The notes under the pieces: model-generated
The model's database searches: none
What the model saw: the letters and a program-made list of their open reading frames with translations, nothing else
Told to the model about the DNA's origin: nothing
DNA from: Aedes albopictus
Lineage: Eukaryota > Arthropoda > Insecta > Diptera > Culicidae
DNA: 64,000 nucleotides
Assembly: GCF_035046485.1 (NCBI RefSeq)
Contig: NC_085138.1
Span: 365,989,238 to 366,053,237 of the forward strand
Direction of reading: 5' to 3'
Made by a program: the position numbers and the translations under genes
Shown here: positions 44,730 to 53,925 of the stretch, in pieces
How the letters are laid out: the number at the start of each line of letters is the position of its first letter
Numbering within the stretch: position 1 is the first letter of the stretch

Positions 44730-47010
44730 TTCAATTCTACTGCCGGACCTGCCAAGAGGAGTACCAGCCGAAGCAGAAGGACACCAACAAGCAGGACCGC
44801 ATCCGTAAAAATGACAACAACTTAAGTCTGGCCAATCCAGCGTCAAATCTCGCCTAGCTGCGTCCAGCATGCAAGCGAAGATGCAAGTGCTAGAAGAGAA
44901 CCATAAGCGGCAGTATGAAGAGCTGGAGGCGGGGATGCTACTTTGGAAGAAGGAAAGTGAGATGCAGCGTGCGTTTGAGCAGAAAAAGATGGAGTTAAAA
45001 CTGAAAATGCGTTGTTGATGAAAGGGCGTGGAAAGCGAAGATGCTTCAACTTAAGTAGGAGTAGATTTATCGGCTGAAGTGTAGCAGGATGTACATGGCG
45101 GCCATGGATGAGAAGTCAGAGGAACTCTCGGGTTAAAAGTTGAAGTCAGCACCGAAAGAAATCCACCCGAACGTGATGAAGTATGCAAAAAGAACGAGAA
45201 TAATCTAACGCGATACTACGAGAGCACCGATGAAGGAGGCGTAGACGATGAAAACTCCGACGATTCCTATCTACCAAGCTTGAGTTCGCATTCATGCATG
45301 GAAGTGAGAGGAATGAAAGTTGTTCCAAAGAGATGTCGAAACGACAACACCTCGTCAACTCGGTGCTGTTAAAGTCGTAGGTCACCAAGCTGCCGGATCG
45401 GGAAAATCGTGAGCATGTCCAATTTAAGCAAGTTCTAGAAGAAACAGCAGCGTTTCGCATGCTGACGGATTTCCTGATAGATATCGTGCAATACGGCTGT
45501 GAAGCCACAGTGGACGTAGAGTTCAGTTCACAGTCATCATGAAGGAGATGTTCCATTAGCTGCAGATTCGCTCTGAAATCGTGGAGAAGCAATGCTCGTA
45601 TTCTTAACAGACCCGGAAGAACCGCCACGAATCCACGTTATGCATGTGGTCGCATTTCGGTCGACGAGCTCTCCCTGTCCGATTCAATACGTAAAAACGC
45701 CGAAGAGTTTGCAGCAAAATATTCCGAACCATCGGTGGCCATAATACGTTGCATTCTTTCGAAGACTACTTTGGCAGTGTCTACACCACAGAGAAAGCCG
45801 TGAAGCGCAGTAAGTCTGGTTCCTCCACAAAAAGACGGGTTCGAATTCTGAAACTGGGTGTCCAACTCGTTGGAAGTTCTACGGAGCTTGGGAGAAGTGA
45901 AGCCGGCAACACTGACGTATTTCAGCTGTGACAAGCAGACGGCGAAGTAGAAGTCATGCGATCGATCTGGGATCCAAATGTGGACCGATTCGCGTTCCCG
46001 GTGATATGCCGCGAGGAATTTATGCTGTACCTGTGTCTGGGAATAATGATATAGACAACTATTCCTAGAAGTTGTGACAGCGATGGACGAGTATACTGCC
46101 GGAGGTCGAGGTAACTGGCATAGCTCTGATCACCACAGGTTCAAACAATTCGTTGCATTCCAGATCGGCTAGATCCAAGATCTGACGAAGGTAGCTGGTT
46201 TACGATGGATACCGACCAATTTGAATGTCGTCAATGTGCTGACAAATGGAGGACTAGGTCCAACGTTGCAGAGCGATGGAGATTATAGGTTCAATGGGCT
46301 GGGCATTCCTGTATCGTCCACAAAAGCAGTGACCAACTCAAGAGGTGATCCTGGAAGAAATCAACGAAGAACTAAGAGGTGCCGTGCTGTGCCGTGTGAC
46401 AGCCAACGTAGCGCGTTTTATTGCCAATTGTTGGCGAAAATGTGATGGAAAGCCGATTGTGACGACACGGGCTACGGTGAAGTAGCGTCAGCTGATCCAA
46501 GTTGTGGCGGCAAACTAGCCTTCACTGAAGACACCACTCCAGCAAGAAGAACTTCGGTGAGCGGAAACAATCTTCTGGTGGTAGGATCAGGTGGAATGAA
46601 CGTGGTCACAAACAATCTGAAGCACCAGCCGAATATCCCAATGGAAGCGTGAAAAATCCCAGTCCGATCTACAGGTGCTCTCCGGTACTGGATAGTGAAG
46701 GTGCACTGCTGGACGGCAGGCTCACTAACTCGGTAGAGAGGTCCGTCGACAAGTTGCACCCGATAATTTTTTCGTGGTTTCACAAGGTGACCCGGAGATT
46801 GATTGAGTACTGCCACAAGTAGTTCCGAACTGTGTTCAGCTGGTGGTGGACACGTGCGTGTGGTGTAAGGTGAACAAATGCCGGCAGCGATCTTCGAGTA
46901 TGACTTCCAAATGAGCGAGTTACTACTCATTTTCAGCCTTTAAACTCGGGGGGCATTGACCTGTACCCGGTGGAAATCACAATTGGCTAGCAAAAGGAGA
47001 AGTGGTATAG
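44730..47010 (+). pseudogene. Ruined Pao/BEL LTR-retrotransposon gag-pol
   Basis: Plus-strand pieces in shifting frames and in gag-pol order: a gag-like coiled region (44,850-45,060, Glu/Lys/Gln-rich helices such as EQKKMELKL), a second gag segment (45,380-45,540), RT palm remains (45,640-45,930: SFEDYFGSVYTTEKAVKRSK, where YVDD is expected before), RNase H-region remains (46,170-46,290: LRWIPTNLNVVNVLTNGGLG) and pre-integrase text (46,680-46,800: PVLDSEGALL, then NSVERSVDKLHP). The catalytic YVDD is lost (HSFEDYF). Many stops and large internal deletions. Ends with ...FKLGG-like text near 46,950. Confidence 0.7.
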
Positions 47011-47336
47011 GTGGCAGTGTAAACCTGCATGACCACCACCCGTTGCCATCTCTTGCATCTGCAACAAGTTCGGCAGGTCCACCCTCATCTACTCCGATAA
47101 TGTCACGTGCTTCCGGGGAGCAAACAACAAGATGCAGAAAATCAACTGAAACTGAAACTCCTTGAAACCCCCAGAAATCTCTCGAGCACCCCGAATGAGC
47201 GTGAAATTACCCCAAATTCTGAACTTATTGATATCCCCTTTCAATCCCCAATGGCCCTCGTAAACATCCCTAAAACCTTCCAAATAAGCAAAAATTCTCC
47301 GAGCCCTTCAAAAATGTAACTATCTCAAAACTTCCT

Positions 47337-49963
47337 TAAGGAAGTAAGGAAGTGAGGAAGTGTAGGGGCTGAGAGAGATAAAGAGAAAAAGATTAATAGG
47401 GCATATAACGTCAGTTGCGGTGATGCACCACCGGAAAAACAAAGCAAACGATCAACATGAAATGAAACGTCAGTCTTGTAAAGCATTTTGTGCGAGAAAG
47501 GTATCGCTCTTCCTCGTTAGCGTGCGTTTGGCTGCAGGATTCGGCTGGTGTGCTCGGAAGTGTCCCTCCGGACACTACAGGAAGTAAGGAAGTAAGGAAG
47601 TAAGGAAGTAAGGAAGTTAGAAAGTAAGGAAGTACGGAAGTAAGGAAGTAAGGAAGTAAGGAAGTAAGGAAGTAAGGAAGTAAGGAAGTAAGGAAGTAAG
47701 GAAGTAAGGAAGTAAGGAAGTAAGGAAGTAAGGAAGTAAGGAAGTAAGGAAGTAAGGAAGTAAGGAAGTAAAGAAGTAAGGAAGTAAGGAAGTAAGGAAG
47801 TAAGGAAGTAAGGAAGTAAGGAAGTAAGGAAGTAAGGAAGTAAGGAAGTAAGGAAGTAAGGAAGTAAGGAAGTAAGGAAGTAAGGAAGTAAGGAAGTAAG
47901 GAAGTAAGGAAGTAAGGAAGTAAGGAAGTAAGGAAGTAAGGAAGTAAGGAAGTAAGGAAGTAAGGAAGTAAGGAAGTAAGGAAGTAAGGAAGTAAGGAAG
48001 TAAGGAAGTAAGGAAGTAAGGAAGTAAGGAAGTAAGGAAGTAAGGAAGTAAGGAAGTAAGGAAGTAAGGAAGTAAGGAAGTAAGGAAGTAAGGAAGTAAG
48101 GAAGTAAGGAAGTAAGGAAGTAAGGAAGTAAGGAAGTAAGGAAGTAAGGAAGTAAGGAAGTAAGGAAGTAAGGAAGTAAGGAAGTAAGGAAGTAAGGAAG
48201 TAAGGAAGTAAGGAAGTAAGGAAGTAAGGAAGTAAGGAAGTAAGGAAGTAAGGAAGTAAGGAAGTAAGGAAGTAAGGAAGTAAGGAAGTAAGGAAGTAAG
48301 GAAGTAAGGAAGTAAGGAAGTAAGGAAGTAAGGAAGTAAGGAAGTAAGGAAGTAAGGAAGTAAGGAAGTAAGGAAGTAAGGAAGTAAGGAAGTAAGGAAG
48401 TAAGGAAGTAAGGAAGTAAGGAAGTAAGGAAGTAAGGAAGTAAGGAAGTAAGGAAGTAAGGAAGTAAGGAAGTAAGGAAGTAAGGAAGTAAGGAAGTAAG
48501 GAAGTAAGGAAGTAAGGAAGTAAGGAAGTAAGGAAGTAAGGAAGTAAGGAAGTAAGGAAGTAAGGAAGTAAGGAAGTAAGGAAGTAAGGAAGTAAGGAAG
48601 TAAGGAAGTAAGGAAGTAAGGAAGTAAGGAAGTAAGGAAGTAAGGAAGTAAGGAAGTAAGGAAGTAAGGAAGTAAGGAAGTAAGGAAGTAAGGAAGTAAG
48701 GAAGTAAGGAAGTAAGGAAGTAAGGAAGTAAGGAAGTAAGGAAGTAAGGAAGTAAGGAAGTAAGGAAGTAAGGAAGTAAGGAAGTAAGGAAGTAAGGAAG
48801 TAAGGAAGTAAGGAAGTAAGGAAGTAAGGAAGTAAGGAAGTAAGGAAGTAAGGAAGTAAGGAAGTAAGGAAGTAAGGAAGTAAGGAAGTAAGGAAGTAAG
48901 GAAGTAAGGAAGTAAGGAAGTAAGGAAGTAAGGAAGTAAGGAAGTAAGGAAGTAAGGAAGTAAGGAAGTAAGGAAGTAAGGAAGTAAGGAAGTAAGGAAG
49001 TAAGGAAGTAAGGAAGTAAGGAAGTAAGGAAGTAAGGAAGTAAGGAAGTAAGGAAGTAAGGAAGTAAGGAAGTAAGGAAGTAAGGAAGTAAGGAAGTAAG
49101 GAAGTAAGGAAGTAAGGAAGTAAGGAAGTAAGGAAGTAAGGAAGTAAGGAAGTAAGGAAGTAAGGAAGTAAGGAAGTAAGGAAGTAAGGAAGTAAGGAAG
49201 TAAGGAAGTAAGGAAGTAAGGAAGTAAGGAAGTAAGGAAGTAAGGAAGTAAGGAAGTAAGGAAGTAAGGAAGTAAGGAAGTAAGGAAGTAAGGAAGTAAG
49301 GAAGTAAGGAAGTAAGGAAGTAAGGAAGTAAGGAAGTAAGGAAGTAAGGAAGTAAGGAAGTAAGGAAGTAAGGAAGTAAGGAAGTAAGGAAGTAAGGAAG
49401 TAAGGAAGTAAGGAAGTAAGGAAGTAAGGAAGTAAGGAAGTAAGGAAGTAAGGAAGTAAGGAAGTAAGGAAGTAAGGAAGTAAGGAAGTAAGGAAGTAAG
49501 GAAGTAAGGAAGTAAGGAAGTAAGGAAGTAAGGAAGTAAGGAAGTAAGGAAGTAAGGAAGTAAGGAAGTAAGGAAGTAAGGAAGTAAGGAAGTAAGGAAG
49601 TAAGGAAGTAAGGAAGTAAGGAAGTAAGGAAGTAAGGAAGTAAGGAAGTAAGGAAGTAAGGAAGTAAGGAAGTAAGGAAGTAAGGAAGTAAGGAAGTGAG
49701 GAAGTAAGGAAGTAAGGAAGTAAGGAAGTAAGGAAGTAAGGAAGTAAGGAAGTAAGGAAGTAAGGAAGTAAGGAAGTAAGGAAGTAAGGAAGTAAGGAAG
49801 TAAGGAAGTAAGGAAGTAAGGAAGTAAGGAAGTAAGGAAGTAAGGAAGTAAGGAAGTAAGGAAGTAAGGAAGTAAGAAAGTAAGGAAGTAAGGAAGTAAG
49901 GAAGTAAGAAAGTAAGGAAGTAAGGAAGTAAGGAAGTAAGGAAGTAAGGAAGTAAGGAAGGAA
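47337..49963. repeat. AAGGAAGT satellite, about 300 copies
   Basis: An 8-bp unit AAGGAAGT is repeated almost without error from 47,580 to ~49,963 (about 2.38 kb), with a short start at ~47,337-47,360 to the left of a solo LTR. Variants seen are single-base (e.g. near 47,619, 47,633, 47,770, 49,697, 49,876, 49,908) and cluster toward the two edges. On the minus strand 24 nt give an 8-residue period without stops (LTSLLPYF), which creates two overlapping ~800-codon ORFs; they are artefacts. The strand is purely purine-rich except for T every eighth base. Confidence 0.97.
47361..47579. mobile_element. Solo LTR inside the satellite, 219 bp
   Basis: Starts TGTAGGGGCT and ends GGACACTACA (TG...CA with TGTAG/CTACA inverted tips). 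GGAAG lies directly outside both ends, giving a 5-bp duplication, the usual size for Pao/BEL and Gypsy elements. Contains CATATAAC, a possible TATA box. A coding interior is absent. Membership in the same family as the BEL relic just upstream cannot be tested here. Confidence 0.7.
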
Positions 49964-50803
49964 ATAAGGTAGACAGAGAATGAAGAATTAGGGAAACAAT
50001 GGAACATACTAAAAAAAGGGAATGTAATTTATTGTGCAATAAGATTTAGAATAAAGAACAAAAAATGAAGGAATAAAAACAAAGGGTACGAAAAAAGATT
50101 GAAATCGATTCAATTGATTTTTATTTTTGAATTTTCTGCTATTTCTACCGACGGCTCAATCTCTCGCCATTGGTGTCAGCATCATCAGTGCTGTACCACT
50201 CGTGCGTGAAGATGACACCAACCAGTCCAGTAGGTCGGGTGCCATCACCTCCTCCTCACCTATGCAGGTACCTAGGTTTCACTATCTCAAGAGGATGAGG
50301 ACGAAGATGAGGCAGATGCAACATGCCATAAATAAACGACGAGATTTTTGACATGCTTGTTGACACACGCCACACCAACCGGCACCGGCTTCTGTCGGAT
50401 CTTTATGCATATCGGCAACGCGACGATCCGTAGGTATCAAAATTGGTGATCATTACCATTCAGCGAGCAGCAGAGCTCCGTGGGAAATTGAGCGTATCAT
50501 CTTCACTTTGGGTGCTACTCGGGGACTGGGTGAACCGGTTTCGGGTGGCGACGGCGGCATGTGTGTGATGTGTGTGTCCGATGCGCGATCATAATCATCC
50601 ATGGATAATGGCTTTTCGCACGCATTTCAGCGGAACGGTTGGAGTGCTGAAACCGAAAGCGATTTTTTATTGTATTTATCGCCAAATTATGCGTTGTTTG
50701 CGAAAAAGAGGCAGATGACCCCATGACGTAGCCGCTGGGGGTGAGATGTATTTTTGTTGGTACGGGTTAAGACAAATTGACTCTTTACACTTAAAACTTG
50801 GAA
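49964..50803. other. Intergenic, no gene seen
   Basis: Low-repeat DNA between the satellite and cuticle copy B. Short ORFs (e.g. 74 codons at 50,127) lack motifs. AATAAA for copy B lies at 50,809-50,804 (minus). Confidence 0.45.
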
Positions 50804-50831
50804 TTTATTCAACAGAATGTGTTTCAACAAG

Positions 50832-51432
50832 TTAATAGGCATAGGCGATCAGAGGGCTGTTGTACTTCATGAAGGAGCTGGTGTAGCTGGTGGCATGAGC
50901 TGGAGCGTAGGTCAAGGCTGGACTAGTAGCTAGCAGGGGAGCAGAATGAGCGATGGCAGCTGGCTGGGCAATGGCGATGGTCTTGGCGGTGGCCAGTGGT
51001 GCGGAGTAGGACAGAGATGGAGCGTAGCTGCGTGCGTACGATAGGGCTGGAGCAGACGAATAGGTCAAAGCTGGAGCAGCCGAGTAGGATAGAGCTGGGG
51101 CGTAGCTACGTGCATAGGAAACGGCTGGAGCAGCAGCGTAGGTTAGAGCAGGCGCAGCGGCGTACGTCTGATGAGCAATGGGAGCACTGTAGGCCAGATG
51201 ACGGGCAGAATGGTCGTATCCGTAGCTGTAGGCTGGGCTGGAATAAGTCACAGCTGGAGCTTGGTAGGAGCTGTAGGCCAAGGGAGCACTGTGATAAGAA
51301 GCAGCTGGTTCCAGGTATCCAGCGCTAGCGTAGGCCAGACATACGAACAGGACAGCAATCTGTAAATTAGAATTTGAAATTGAGTAAACTTGTTCAGCAC
51401 AGAAATTTAGGAATTCTTACTTTCAATGCCAT
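50832..51432 (-). CDS. Low-complexity cuticle-type protein, copy B
   Basis: Exons 51,432-51,421 (ATGGCATTGAAA) and 51,359-50,832 on the minus strand; 61-nt intron with GTAAGA and TTACAG. Protein 179 aa. MALKIAVLFVCLAYASAG signal peptide, then YLEPAASYHSAPLAYSSYQ. Body of SYARSYAPALSYS, APALTYSS and AIAQPAAIAHSAP repeats; same C-terminus TSSFMKYNSPLIAYAY as copies A and C. It differs from them by a YSYGYDHSARHLAY segment near residue 50 and by lacking one KTLAIAQP repeat. Head to head with copy C. Cuticle role inferred from composition and leader. Confidence 0.93.
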
Positions 51433-51477
51433 TTTGGTAAGTTTATTGTTTCTGCACAACAAAAGCTAAATTAATAA

Positions 51478-51512
51478 TGATAAAGTCTTGATCCCGACTT
51501 CAAGCATTTATA
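51478..51512 (-). promoter_or_regulatory. Core promoter of cuticle copy B
   Basis: TATAAAT starts at 51,512 (minus) and the A of TATCATT is at 51,478, again 34 nt away. Predicted 5'UTR ~45 nt. Confidence 0.7.
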
Positions 51513-52433
51513 CAAGAATGAGAAACAAGTTAACTGTTCAAACATTTGAAATAAATGCGAAAATTGTCCTTGTTGAAATTGTCACTTCACTCCATTTTTC
51601 GCTACTAACCAGACTTGCTCACCGGTCTGATTTACTCAACCGTGAACTAATCGGCACATGTAAACTTTTCGCAAAGTTCAATCCCATTCCAATAAAAACG
51701 AGAATTCGCATCCAAGAAGACGTCAATGAGGATGTAAGCGACGAGCCCGCTTTGCAATATCGTCCCACATTGAAACGCACCCGATAAACTACAGCAGACC
51801 TTCATTCTCAAAGTACCTAAAGAGTGCAGAAATCAATGCACATAATCTAAAGCAGATCGGCGTCGTCGCCTCGGCAATTTCTTGTCCCGTACCGGATTTT
51901 TCCACACAATGTATACCACACAGTCAAGACCACGCGAAACGTTACCTTGAACTTTTAAACCACCTCGCACACCTTCTGCGAGACTCGTCGGTCGCCCTAG
52001 TTGCTGTTGTTGTTTTTGTTTCCTCTTCCATGGGTTGTTTTCCTACGTGTGTGGATCGAACTTCAAGAGCAGCTCAGCTGCCAGGTTGAGGGAAGTGAAC
52101 TGAAATTCACACCGAAAGAGCTGGTTCTGCGGTCCAGATTGATCGAGATTTTGTACGACTGGCCGATCACTGATCAGTGTTTTGATTTTTCTGCTTAGTT
52201 ATCCTTTACAGAAACTAAACCAATAAAAATCAGCGAATTTCGATGCTTTAATACATGAACCAATTGTGTATGCTCGCTTTCAAAACCAGGCAGCAATTAA
52301 AACGGACCGGCTGCTTTCGCTTGTACCGATACGACAAGGACATCCGGGAAATATAGTAGAACCGGCTATCGAGTCTTTTGTTTTGGCTGTTACGAAAAGT
52401 TCAAAGCACTATGATAAAAATTGCAATTCATAC
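51513..52433. promoter_or_regulatory. Shared intergenic region of the head-to-head pair
   Basis: About 920 bp separate the TATA boxes of copies B and C. No repeat boundary or gene was found; the 99-codon ORF at 51,488 overlaps the copy B promoter and is not called. Likely holds shared control elements, by position only. Confidence 0.4.
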
Positions 52434-52468
52434 TATAAATATTGCGACTGGTCATTGGAAAGATATCA
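52434..52468 (+). promoter_or_regulatory. Core promoter of cuticle copy C
   Basis: TATAAAT at 52,434-52,440, A of TATCATT at 52,468, 34 nt. Sequence around the TATA box (CTATAAATATTG) is identical to that of the 62 kb gene. Confidence 0.7.
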
Positions 52469-52519
52469 TTGTGTCTCCTACTGTTGCAGAGCTAAAACCT
52501 ACCATACCCATCTCTAAAA

Positions 52520-53171
52520 TGGCCTTCAAGGTACTCACTGGACTTGAGTACCCCAAATTCGTCTATTGAACTAATACATATTATTCCTCCATCCACAGTT
52601 TGCTGTCCTGTTTGCCTGCCTGGCCTACGCCAGTGCTGGATATCTAGAACCAGCCACCACCTATCAAGCTGCACCACTGGCCTACAGTTCGCACCAACTC
52701 CCAGCTCTGTCCTACGGATACAGTGCCCCCATTGCCCAGCATACCTATGCCACACCGATCGCTCATCAGACTTATGCTGCTCCAATCCAGACCTATTCCG
52801 CCCCAATTGCCCATCAAACGTACGCTGCTCCAATTGCCCACACCTACGCTGCTGCCCCCGCTCTGTCCTATGCCCGTAGTTACGCTCCAGCTTTATCCTA
52901 CTCGTCAGCTCCGGCCGTATCCTACGCTCACAGCTACGCTCCAGCTCTGTCCTATTCCGCACCGTTGGCCTCTGCCAAGACTCTGGCCATCGCTCAGCCA
53001 GCTCTGTCATACTCGGCTCCTCTGGCCACCACCAAGACCCTGGCCATTGCCCAGCCAGCTGCCATCGCTCACTCTGCCCCTGCTACTCTGGCCTACGCTC
53101 CGGCCCATGCCACCAGCTACACCAGCTCCTTCATGAAGTACAACAGCCCGCTGATCGCTTACGCTTACTAG
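52520..53171 (+). CDS. Low-complexity cuticle-type protein, copy C
   Basis: Exons 52,520-52,531 (ATGGCCTTCAAG) and 52,599-53,171; 67-nt intron, GTACTC to TCCACAG. Protein 194 aa, the same length as copy A. Leader MAFKFAVLFACLAYASAG; mature start YLEPATTYQAAPLAYSSHQ. Repeats IAHQTYAAP, SYAPALSYS and APLATTKTLAIAQP; C-terminus TSSFMKYNSPLIAYAY. Nearly collinear with copy A, with scattered substitutions. No AATAAA was seen in the first ~100 nt after the stop. Secreted structural cuticle protein by inference. The initiating ATG lies in the 12-nt first exon, so single-exon ORF finding would miss most of the gene. Confidence 0.93.
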
Positions 53172-53490
53172 AGTGCATTTTGCTTCGTAATTTCAGAAAT
53201 GTTGATGAAAATATAGTAATTTTGTTGTCAGGCCCGCATTGGTGTTTCATTATCCCATGTAGATTTGTTTACCTAAGTGAACTAGAAATAATTGAAAGCG
53301 AGTGCCTCCAACAATTTGGAGAGCCGTTTGGTTTTGGTAAGTCTACTTAAACCTCAAATTGCATCCCTAATTTAAACATCAACGTTGTAAAATTTTGAAA
53401 ATTTGATAAAGTTTTAAGTTAAATACATGACCCTTTGAATATTTTTTTAGAAACTAAGTGGAAATTGATTTCAGTTTTCTGGTACTTAAA
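53172..53490. other. Downstream of copy C, no gene seen
   Basis: 3' flank and AT-rich intergenic DNA. Confidence 0.4.
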
Positions 53491-53494
53491 AGTT

Positions 53495-53815
53495 CCCTTG
53501 AGTATGGGTCTGAAAAAGATTAGGAAGAAGAAAGAGGTGCAGGGATCTTGTGACGCTAAGCCAAGAAACGACAGAAGGGGTGGTGCGAAGTGTGACAAGG
53601 GTGACGTGCTCGTCATCAAACCAGATGAGTGTAACCTCACAGACCTTGGAGCTGACGCACTCAGTATTTTACGTACTCGTACCGTCAAATTGATCCTCAA
53701 ATTCAAGAGGGACAAACCATGGATGGGCGCCGGAAGAAGTCTTTGGCGAAGGTATTGAAGTGAGGCCTTTTACCTCTGGAGATCACGAAATTGGAGCTCG
53801 TCATGGAGTTTTCTT
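53495..53815 (+). pseudogene. LINE ORF1 (gag-like) fragment
   Basis: One frame reads KPRNDRRGGAKCDKGDVLVI, KPDECNLTDLGADALSILRT, RTVKLILKFKRDKPWMGAG; a following frame gives GIEVRPFT. This matches the 'GDALLIKP...VRRTRTGEMILEL...EVRxLT' region of insect LINE gag-like ORF1 proteins. A piece between NLTD and LGADA is missing relative to the usual layout. No zinc knuckles remain. Confidence 0.6.
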
Positions 53816-53871
53816 CAAAGTTTTCCCAAAGTTACCCCAAAAATTATTTTTGGAATTCTTCCGAGATGAAC

Positions 53872-53925
53872 TAGCCCTGGGGTAAAAATCTCGTTAATAC
53901 AAACAAAAAAAATGGAATTGTTTTT
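53872..53925 (+). mobile_element. SINE 3' end fragment
   Basis: GATGAACTAGCCCTGGGGTA and AAAATCTCGTTAATACAA then A-run; the same 3' end as the complete SINE at 61,195-61,394. Confidence 0.7.

Noticed and set aside
44843..46930. Minus-strand ORFs of 68-160 codons at 44.8-46.9 kb
   Set aside because: Antisense shadows of the plus-strand Pao/BEL relic.
47517..50039. Two overlapping ~800-codon minus-strand ORFs
   Set aside because: They are the 8-bp satellite read through; 24 nt give an 8-residue period with no stop in these frames. No leader, composition or other evidence of a gene.
51488..51787. 99-codon plus-strand ORF between the cuticle genes
   Set aside because: Overlaps the copy B promoter, has no motif and no own promoter.
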